From positions 1 through 13,416 of the forward strand of contig JALXCE010000272.1 of NCBI GenBank assembly GCA_026991055.1: a stretch of 13,416 nt of DNA, given 5' to 3'. Positions within the stretch are counted from its first letter, which is position 1. Every line of letters begins with the position of its first letter. The notes under the pieces were generated by a model. It was not told where the DNA came from. It made no database searches and worked only from the letters and a program-made list of their open reading frames with translations. Made by a program: the position numbers and the translations under genes. Shown here piece by piece: positions 9,201-13,416 of the stretch. Origin of the DNA: Caldifarciminota bacterium (GTDB lineage Bacteria > Hydrothermota > Hydrothermia > B15-G9 > WFZT01).

Positions 9201-10403
9201 GCATCAGAATATTATTCCTTTATTGGAACTGGAGAATTTAACAAAGTTCGCGGACAGTATTCCTTTATCGGTGGAGGATTTATTAATACAGCGTCAGGAT
9301 GGTATTCCTTTATCGGCACGGGGGTACAAGACACAGCGGCAGGATATGCCTCCATTGTGGTTGGAGGCGAGGGCAATGTATCTACAGGGGGATATTCCTT
9401 TGTTGGCAGTGGATATCACAACCGTGCTGATTCAGCCTATACCTTTGTTGGAGGTGGTTCTTCTGATACAGCCTCGGCAGGCTATTCGGTTGTTGTTGGT
9501 GGATATGGAAATAACGCATCTGGAGATACATCCTTCGTTGGAGGAGGAAAGAACAATCAGGCATCTGGTGCTCTCTCGTGCGTAGGTGGCGGAAAAGAGA
9601 ATACAGCATCGGGGGAGACTTCCTTTGTCGGCGGCGGATCTTTCAACACAGCCTCAGGAGAAGATGCCTTTGTCGGCGGCGGATACAGCAATCAGGCTGA
9701 TACAGCCTATTCCATTGTCGTCGGTGGATATCACAACACAGCGTCAGGAGATGAATCCATTGTCGTTGGCGGAGATGTCAACAGAGCGTCAGGAGATGCA
9801 TCCTTTGTCGGCGGAGGAGTTAACAACTTAGCGTCGGGGGGCTATTCTTTCGCTGGTGGTGGATATCAGGACACAGCTTCAGGGTGGTATTCCGTTGTGG
9901 TTGGGGGATATCGCAATACTGCTGATGGTACATATTCGTTTGCATTTGGTGATTCTGCCCATACAAATGGCCACGATAGCACTGCCGTGTTCTACTGGGG
10001 AGACAATACGGGACACTTTTTCATAGGAGCTAATGCCATATCAACAAGTTATCGACTTTATGTGAATGGCTCGATCTATTCGTCCAAAGGCACTTTTGTT
10101 GATGCACCCTCTGGTAAAACCCTCTCTATCTCATCACCTGTCAGTATGATAATGAAACTTCACGGTGTTACTTTCACTCAAGAAGGTGAGACCAGAACCG
10201 GGATTCTTGCGGACGAACTTGAAAAGGTTCTGCCGTCTGCTGTCCAGCGTGCACCTGATGGCCATGTGGAGGGTGTGGATTACGAACAGCTTGTCCCCGT
10301 GCTCCTCGAAGTGATCAAAAAACAACAAGTAACAATCGAGAGACAGCAAGCGGATATCGAGGAGCTCAAAAGGCGAGTCTCACAGCTTGAGAGAGGTAGA
10401 TGA
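6213..10403 (+). CDS. Giant fibre/adhesin: xxA-triplet shaft, 31 YadA-like head repeats, S74-like chaperone domain, coiled coil
   Basis: A 1396-aa predicted surface fibre. I start it at ATG 6213 because AGGAGGTG (6201-6208) lies just ahead; the in-frame TTG at 6183 would place that SD inside the gene. Residues 3-15 are hydrophobic (weak signal peptide or anchor, no basic N-region). Residues about 33-131 match a domain often found at the head of such proteins (INYQGYL ... GVFNVILGE ... TPRQKVVSVGYSYRS). Residues about 132-735 form a shaft with Ala at nearly every third position (GHA-INA-DTA-GYA-TNA), with about 45 DTA-type triplets. Residues 792-1256 are 31 gapless 15-residue units resembling Hep_Hag/YadA heads (SFVGGGYSNTASGDY type). 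About 1290-1375 resembles the S74 intramolecular chaperone domain (GILADELEKVLPSAV ... VDYEQLVPVLLEVIK), and a coiled coil ends the chain. No T9SS sorting domain or YadA barrel is present. Trimer assembly is inferred. The stop overlaps the next gene. Confidence 0.88.
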   Translation: MVGIVLVLMAVQPLLTPKTHLIKKQEGIKSVPHTINYQGYLTTSGGNPVSDTLNMVFALYRTQNGGNALWESPQMNVPVLNGVFNVILGENTRIPDSVFNGSDVWLEIRINGTPLTPRQKVVSVGYSYRSINSDYAADAGHAVNADTTRYAIHADTASYAANATHADTANYSTNAGHAVQADTSGYAFNADTANFAINAGHSTTSDTTNYAENAGHAINADTAGYTEHADTASFAANSAHSVTADTAAYAMNAVHAFISDTAAYAVHSDSAGYAANAGYTAHSDTANYALNAEHAFNADTAGYAMHADTTTYAINAGHAINADTAGYATNAGHAIHADTASYTMHADTASFAANSAHSVTADTASYATGAGHAFTADSAGTAANAIHADTANLAANATHSVTADTANYAAHASYTDSAGVTANATHADTANFATNAGHAANTDTAGYSVNAGHAINTDTASYAMHADTASFSTHSITADTALFAHVDSVSFASSAHHADTATHALVADTTYHYINQFTHADTADFAMHAAVADTVYHMIGQTTHAQTADTAGYATNAGHATSADTANFVINAGHAITADTAGYAVNSDTANYVLNAAHADTAGYATDAGHTVIADTAGFALYGDTSNYAASAMHAVHADTSGYAVSAGHAFTADSANYVSHADTAGFATNASHAITADTASYATSAGHAVTADTSGYATNTGHAVHADTANYAANAGHAVNADTASHALIADSLAGVPPSPWKVEGNIIYPVSRYGLAMDETDTLLGDSAITHINLGHGSRTGESGANRRYSAVLSGLDNRSENDFAVVAGGESNSASGDHSTVGGGYSNTASGNFSHVGGGWSNAASGAYSFVGDGTVNNASGSYAFVGGGESNLASGKYSIIAGGYNNRADTAYSIVIGGYENRASGDTSFVGGGKENVASGVLSFVGGGAADTASGFASFVGGGWNNRADTAYAFIGGGAENTASGYGSIVVGGWRNAASGDYSFVGSGDRDTASEYYSFIGTGEFNKVRGQYSFIGGGFINTASGWYSFIGTGVQDTAAGYASIVVGGEGNVSTGGYSFVGSGYHNRADSAYTFVGGGSSDTASAGYSVVVGGYGNNASGDTSFVGGGKNNQASGALSCVGGGKENTASGETSFVGGGSFNTASGEDAFVGGGYSNQADTAYSIVVGGYHNTASGDESIVVGGDVNRASGDASFVGGGVNNLASGGYSFAGGGYQDTASGWYSVVVGGYRNTADGTYSFAFGDSAHTNGHDSTAVFYWGDNTGHFFIGANAISTSYRLYVNGSIYSSKGTFVDAPSGKTLSISSPVSMIMKLHGVTFTQEGETRTGILADELEKVLPSAVQRAPDGHVEGVDYEQLVPVLLEVIKKQQVTIERQQADIEELKRRVSQLERGR
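6606..8415 (+). repeat. Alanine-triplet (xxA) shaft repeat, mostly 45-bp and 27-bp units
   Basis: The encoded protein runs in triplets ending in Ala/Ser/Thr. Spacing from one DTA-type triplet to the next is 15, 12 or 9 residues. From about 6755 to 7340 the order 15-15-9 repeats at least four times, giving a 39-residue (117-bp) super-repeat. A near-identical segment starting ATACTGCCAG occurs at 6901 and at 7252, exactly 351 bp (3 x 117) apart. The register breaks around 7664-7857 and then resumes. Confidence 0.85.
8586..9980 (+). repeat. 31 tandem 45-bp units coding the YadA-like head repeat
   Basis: The stretch divides exactly into 31 units of 15 residues (1395 bp) with no insertion or deletion. 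The consensus is SFVGGGxxNxASGxY. Units 7, 11, 19 and 25 replace ASGxY by AD(T/S)AY, the motif used in the shaft. Copies differ freely at the nucleotide level, so the array is old or under selection for protein shape rather than freshly amplified. Confidence 0.92.
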
Positions 10404-10924
10404 TGAGAAAGCTTATCATCCTCTCCATTTTTGCATTTCCGATTATCACATTGGCTCAGACAAATTATGTTCTCCGTAGCGGCACCATCTCTCAGGGCGG
10501 AGGTGTTTCGTCCTCGTCTCAATATAGACTCACTGGCATAACCGGTATAACCACTGCAGGTAAGAGCCACAGCTCAAGCTACAAGTTGCAGAGTGGAATG
10601 CCCTATCAGGCTATTTCGGTCAGCATCCATGAAGGCCCTGGTGGACCTCTAAGATTCCAATTATTTAAACCCTATCCTATCCCCATGAGAAACAGGGTTA
10701 CCATCTCTTTTGTGCTGCCAGAGGAAAGCTATGTTGAACTCAACATCTATGACATAAGCGGAAGAAAAGTATGGACCCTCAGGAAATCATTCTCATCTGG
10801 ACGACACCGAGTGGTCTGGCATGGAGTTGACAATTATGGCCACAGGCTTTCAAGCGGTTTATACGTTCTCAAGTTCAGGGCAGCGGGTCATCTTGTGACA
10901 CAGAAGTTAATTATATTGAGGTAA
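10400..10924 (+). CDS. Small exported protein with T9SS type A-like C-terminal sorting domain, coupled to the fibre gene
   Basis: 174 aa with a clear signal peptide (MMRKLIILSIFAFPIITLAQ). A short Gly/Ser-rich domain follows at about 21-70 (YVLRSGTISQGGGVSSSSQY ... YRLTG ... SYKLQSG), a pattern seen at the N-terminus of other secreted proteins. From about 88 to 174 there is a FlgD-like/T9SS type A sorting domain (LFKPYPIPMRNRVTISF ... LNIYDISGRKVW ... LSSGLYVLKFRAAGH ... KLIILR). ATG codons at 10400 and 10403 overlap the fibre stop TGA (10401-10403). GAGG at 10393-10396 is 6 nt before the second ATG, which is the better spaced start; either way translation is likely coupled. A cell-surface partner or anchor for the fibre is the natural guess from position and from the fibre's lack of a sorting domain, but no interaction motif proves it. 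Confidence 0.88.
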   Translation: MMRKLIILSIFAFPIITLAQTNYVLRSGTISQGGGVSSSSQYRLTGITGITTAGKSHSSSYKLQSGMPYQAISVSIHEGPGGPLRFQLFKPYPIPMRNRVTISFVLPEESYVELNIYDISGRKVWTLRKSFSSGRHRVVWHGVDNYGHRLSSGLYVLKFRAAGHLVTQKLIILR

Positions 10925-10931
10925 GATGGAT

Positions 10932-10975
10932 GATGGTGGGGGATGCCCCGAAGGGGCATCCCCCACCATCTTTTT
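10932..10975 (+). terminator. Strong intrinsic terminator of the fibre operon
   Basis: Perfect 18-bp stem (10932-10949 with 10953-10970), loop GAA, then TTTTT at 10971-10975, starting 7 nt after the stop codon. The stem is unusually long and rich in G and C (GATGGTGGGGGATGCCCC arm). Confidence 0.92.
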
Positions 10976-11171
10976 ATCTTAAAATTCCTGAGCAGCATTC
11001 AACCATCATATTCGATAAATCCCACATTTGATCAATCCCCCCAGAAGATTCCTGCTATAAATTGCCAACCAAATTCTATTTATTTTTGTCAACCCGGTCC
11101 TGATCTAAATTCGATGTGGGCTCAAAGTTTTTATGGCACAACAAAAAAATGGAAAAATCCGGATTCCGGAA
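10976..11171. other. Non-coding stretch between terminator and MITE-like element
   Basis: AT-rich sequence with no gene-like frame. A 79-codon frame crossing it starts inside the terminator hairpin, has no SD and ends inside the mobile element, so I do not call it. The only structure seen is a perfect 12-bp palindrome, GATTCCGGAATC (11162-11173), at the edge of the element's target duplication. Confidence 0.6.
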
Positions 11172-11180
11172 TCTCACGCT
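11172..11180. repeat. Left target-site duplication of the MITE-like element
   Basis: TCTCACGCT, identical to 11307-11315, directly abutting the left terminal inverted repeat. Confidence 0.8.
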
Positions 11181-11306
11181 GAGACTGTTCGAAAAAAATC
11201 TCAAATTCTTTGATTTTTGAGAAAAAATTTACCCCCTACCTTGTTATCTCCCCCCACGCACAAAGTGCGTGGGGGGAGGAGAGGAGGGGGATTTTCGAAC
11301 AAGCTC
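11181..11306. mobile_element. 126-bp MITE-like element with terminal inverted repeats and 9-bp target duplication
   Basis: The left end is GAGACTGTTCGAAAA (11181-11195). The right end, read on the other strand, is GAGCTTGTTCGAAAA (11306-11292); 13 of 15 bases match. The element is bordered by a perfect 9-bp direct repeat, TCTCACGCT (11172-11180 and 11307-11315), as expected of a target-site duplication. Inside are a small hairpin (TCTCAAA 11199-11205 with TTTGAGA 11216-11222) and a 14-bp hairpin (11248-11261 with 11265-11278, loop AAA). It has no coding capacity, so it would need a transposase in trans. A 9-bp duplication and TGTTxGAA-type ends recall IS903-like members of the IS5 family, but that assignment is a guess. 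Confidence 0.82.
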
Positions 11307-11315
11307 TCTCACGCT
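11307..11315. repeat. Right target-site duplication of the MITE-like element
   Basis: TCTCACGCT, identical to 11172-11180, directly abutting the right terminal inverted repeat. Confidence 0.8.
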
Positions 11316-11419
11316 TCAAAAATTTGCACCAGAACCGTCAAAGCTAAACGAATCCATCTTTAAATTCCCACGATTTTGGTAAATAATCATTCTACCGAAT
11401 AAAGAAGGAGGAAATGAGT

Positions 11420-12517
11420 GTGAGGAAAGTTTTACTATTTGTTGTGCTTATACTCTCATCGTGCAATCGTTCCCCTAAGAATTTAACCTCAATGTTCAGG
11501 GGCAACTTACAGCACACCCGTGTCTATAATTCTAAGCCAATCAAGGAGTTTCACAACGTTGTATGGAAAATTAATATAAATGTTCCCATGATTTTTTCTC
11601 CCATTATTAGCAAATGGAATCTGTATCTTGGCGGATATGACAATTCTCTTTACAAAATTGATGCCAGAAAAGGTAAGATAAAATGGAAATTCAAAACGGA
11701 TTCGCCTGTTTTATCTACGCCCGCAGAAACAGATAATAAAGTTTACTTTGGAACCCTTTGGGGCAAGCTTATTGCTATAGACACACATAAAGGGGAAGAA
11801 ATATGGCGGTTCAAAACAGGAGGCGCTATTTTCTCCTCCCCGGCAGTTTATAAAGGAATTGTGTATTTTGGCAGTTATGATGGCCATTTTTATGCACTCG
11901 ATGCAAAAAGCGGGAAAGAGATATGGAATGCAGCCTATGGCGGATTGATTTTCTCGTCACCTGCTCTCTATGGTGGAGTGGTTTACTATGGCGGACGAGA
12001 CGGCGTCTTCTATGCCCTTGATGCCAACACTGGCAAACTCAAATGGAGCTATCAGACCCACGGTCAGATATATTCTTCTCCGGCGATCTGCGACAGTATC
12101 GTTTATTTTGGAAGCCTGGACGGGAATCTCTATGCAGTTACAACAAACGGCAAATTCAAATGGAGTTTCAAAACCGAGGGCCCGATCTTCTCCTCTCCAG
12201 CAGTTTCAAACAATACCGTTTATTTCGGAAGCAGCGACAGCACTCTCTATGCACTTAATTCGAAAGATGGCAAGCTTGTATGGAAATTCAAAACTCAAGG
12301 CAAAATCATTTCATCTCCCTCGATCGCTGATGGGATTGTTTATTTCGGTAGCAACGATGGATATATCTATGCTATTGATTCAAAAACTGGTAACGAGATA
12401 TGGAAATTCAAAGCCGGTGCTCCTGTAACCTCTTCTCCCGCAATATATAAAGGCATCATTTATTTTGGTAGTCACGACGTCACCAAAAACATTCATCATT
12501 TATATGCTGTAAAGTAA
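11420..12517 (+). CDS. Eight-blade PQQ-type beta-propeller lipoprotein (BamB-like fold)
   Basis: Predicted lipoprotein of 365-367 aa. I prefer the GTG at 11420: GGAGG (11407-11411) is 8 nt before it but only 2 nt before the in-frame ATG at 11414, which is the alternative start. The leader VRKVLLFVVLILSSC ends in a lipobox (LSSC; Cys 15 from GTG, 17 from ATG), then CNRS. After an MFRGN motif come eight PQQ/BamB-type repeats of about 40 residues, each with SSPA, VYFGSxDGxLYALD and GKxxW elements; the first and last are the most divergent and would close the ring. The fold matches BamB and PQQ-enzyme propellers, but the catalytic PQQ-binding architecture of the dehydrogenases is not seen, so this is probably a binding or scaffold protein at the outer membrane or periplasm. 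It is not called BamB because no other Bam gene is nearby and propellers of this kind are common. It seems monocistronic: the MITE lies about 100 bp upstream. Confidence 0.88.
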   Translation: MRKVLLFVVLILSSCNRSPKNLTSMFRGNLQHTRVYNSKPIKEFHNVVWKININVPMIFSPIISKWNLYLGGYDNSLYKIDARKGKIKWKFKTDSPVLSTPAETDNKVYFGTLWGKLIAIDTHKGEEIWRFKTGGAIFSSPAVYKGIVYFGSYDGHFYALDAKSGKEIWNAAYGGLIFSSPALYGGVVYYGGRDGVFYALDANTGKLKWSYQTHGQIYSSPAICDSIVYFGSLDGNLYAVTTNGKFKWSFKTEGPIFSSPAVSNNTVYFGSSDSTLYALNSKDGKLVWKFKTQGKIISSPSIADGIVYFGSNDGYIYAIDSKTGNEIWKFKAGAPVTSSPAIYKGIIYFGSHDVTKNIHHLYAVK

Positions 12518-12651
12518 ATCTTCTTGCCCGAGATTAAACCAGATAACTCACTTTACTAATCTCGTATTCCCTCAAAATTTGCAAAAATAGCCCCTTAAGG
12601 TATTCGTTTTGGTACCTTGCGCCGTAGTAAAAAGGCCTCTAAATTCTGAGC
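12518..12651. other. Intergenic stretch with two weak hairpins
   Basis: An 8-bp stem CGAGATTA/TAATCTCG (12529-12536 with 12557-12564) with a 20-nt loop lies just after the lipoprotein stop. A 6-bp stem AAGGTA/TACCTT lies at 12597-12602 with 12613-12618. Neither has a T-run, so they are not called terminators. I found no convincing promoter here for the downstream gene. Confidence 0.35.
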
Positions 12652-12819
12652 ATGGAAAATTCGATAGATCACAACAAATCCACCGATCCTGAAAGGAAAG
12701 AAACCATCTACTTAATAAAAATCAAGTCAATATACACAGTCCAGGTAACCGAGCAAAAAGAACAAAAATCCAAAGATGATGGTGATTTTATTTCAAAACC
12801 TGGGAGGTGTGTTAAATGA
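12652..12819 (+). CDS. Possible 55-aa small ORF overlapping the next start by ATGA
   Basis: ATG at 12652 opens a 55-codon frame (MENSIDHNKS ... GRCVK) whose TGA (12817-12819) overlaps the ATG (12816-12818) of the LVIVD gene. The predicted peptide is Lys/Glu-rich and hydrophilic apart from IYLIKIKSIYTVQV in the middle, with no signal peptide. No good SD precedes it, and I recognise no family. The overlap is what makes it worth listing; it may be chance. If real, it could couple translation to the propeller gene. Confidence 0.25.
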   Translation: MENSIDHNKSTDPERKETIYLIKIKSIYTVQVTEQKEQKSKDDGDFISKPGRCVK

Positions 12820-13416
12820 AACCCTTATCTAAGTCAATGCTGGTGATGTTCCTCCTTGCGGGAGGGCTATTTGCTGACGCTCAGAGGGTGCATTTCAACT
12901 GGAAATGGCCGTTTACGGGTGCCTCGTCAGGCGCACTGGCAATAGATGCATCAAGGCATTACGCATTCTACTCGGCCGGAATGGGCATTGTCGGCGTTGA
13001 TCTCTTCAACTCGCCATATTCTATCGTTGAGCGAATTTTCACATCAAACACTGCACTTGACATCGAGATATCTCCCGACGGCAACACACTTTTTGCAGCA
13101 GTTGGTGACAGCGGCATCGATATCTGGAACATCTCGGACACAGCAAACCCCACAAGGATTGCAAGGATAAACGACGGAAACATAGTCTTCGTGAAGGTTC
13201 ACGGCAACTATCTCTTTGCATCGGATACAAACTCGGCGAGCGTAAAAGTGTACGACATCTCAACGCTTTCATCTCCATCCCTTGTCTCAACATTCAACCT
13301 TCCCAACGGCAAACCCGGTGAGATGGAAGTTGTGGGAACAGTTCTCTATGTAGCAGGTTACACAGGCGGAACTTATGTGGTTGACATCAGCAATGCCTCA
13401 TCTCCAACACTTATCA
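12816..13416 (+). CDS. Exported LVIVD-repeat propeller protein, 3'-truncated by window edge
   Basis: The frame is open from ATG 12816 to the last base (200 complete codons). GGAGG at 12803-12807 is 8 nt upstream. A signal peptide is visible (MKPLSKSMLVMFLLAGGLFADAQ). The mature part carries LVIVD-type repeats of about 40 residues: near 81-120 (ISPDGNTLFAAVGDSGIDIW-NISDTANP), 124-160 (VHGNYLFASD ... VKVYDISTLSSP) and 168-200 (VVGTVLYVAGY ... YVVDISNASSP), with a more divergent first copy near 40-75. Such repeats form a beta-propeller in secreted or surface proteins. Function is unknown. Later domains, perhaps a T9SS sorting domain as in its neighbours, would lie beyond the window. It is codirectional with the PQQ lipoprotein, 298 bp downstream. 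Confidence 0.85.
   Translation, partial: MKPLSKSMLVMFLLAGGLFADAQRVHFNWKWPFTGASSGALAIDASRHYAFYSAGMGIVGVDLFNSPYSIVERIFTSNTALDIEISPDGNTLFAAVGDSGIDIWNISDTANPTRIARINDGNIVFVKVHGNYLFASDTNSASVKVYDISTLSSPSLVSTFNLPNGKPGEMEVVGTVLYVAGYTGGTYVVDISNASSPTLI

Noticed and set aside
9094..9585. 163-codon plus-strand frame within the head repeats
   Set aside because: It is an out-of-frame shadow of the 45-bp array; its periodicity follows the real frame.
6606..9980. CRISPR-like array suspected from regular repeats
   Set aside because: The repeats are a continuous coding frame with diverged copies and no identical direct repeats separated by unique spacers.
10943..11182. 79-codon ORF after the fibre operon
   Set aside because: It starts inside the terminator stem, has no SD and ends inside the MITE-like element.
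11970..12428. 152-codon plus-strand frame within the PQQ lipoprotein gene
   Set aside because: Out-of-frame shadow of the 120-bp blade repeats; the main frame has clear propeller motifs.
12570..12645. Possible c-di-GMP-type riboswitch upstream of the LVIVD gene
   Set aside because: Only a short AAGGTA/TACCTT hairpin is present; the conserved GEMM core and tetraloop receptor were not found.

Overview
The window looks like a piece of chromosome from a Gram-negative bacterium that uses a type IX secretion system (T9SS). The evidence is two C-terminal sorting domains of T9SS type A, several signal peptides, a lipobox protein and a large YadA-like head-repeat protein. The protein styles (FG-GAP propeller with sorting domain, xxA/ADTA fibre, PQQ lipoprotein opening with 'MFRGN', LVIVD propeller, 'SPGPI'-type AMP ligase) suggest an FCB-group organism or a related candidate phylum such as WOR-3. 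That placement is inference from style, because no rRNA or marker gene is present.

Layout. (1) 1-1656, plus strand: the 3' part of a phenylacetate-CoA-ligase-like acyl-CoA synthetase, then 12 nt later an AcuB-like CBS-CBS-ACT protein. This looks like a metabolic operon, closed by a hairpin at 1661-1688. (2) 1688-5926, minus strand: a 1412-aa secreted protein with a seven-blade FG-GAP propeller, a long unrecognised middle, an Fn3 domain and a T9SS sorting domain. (3) 5927-6212: a divergent promoter region with a readable -35/-10 pair on each strand. (4) 6213-10924, plus strand: a two-gene operon. The first gene encodes a 1396-aa fibre protein made of an N-terminal domain, about 600 residues of alanine-every-third-residue shaft, 31 gapless 15-residue YadA-like head repeats, an S74-like chaperone domain and a coiled coil. 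The second gene overlaps its stop codon and encodes a small exported protein with a T9SS sorting domain. A perfect 18-bp hairpin with a T-run ends the operon. (5) 10976-11413: a non-coding stretch holding a 126-bp MITE-like element with 15-bp terminal inverted repeats and a 9-bp target duplication. (6) 11414/11420-12517: an eight-blade PQQ-type lipoprotein. (7) 12518-12815: a mostly non-coding gap with a possible 55-codon ORF that overlaps the next start by ATGA. (8) 12816 to the window end: the 5' part of an exported LVIVD-repeat propeller protein.

Apart from the first two genes, every recognisable gene encodes an exported, repeat-built protein, so the region reads as a cell-surface locus. 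The most interesting unit is the fibre operon. The fibre has no T9SS sorting domain or beta-barrel anchor of its own, while its coupled partner carries the sorting domain. This suggests a fibre-plus-anchor pair, which is inference. The 15-15-9 super-repeat of the shaft, the indel-free head repeat and the MITE are directly visible in the sequence.
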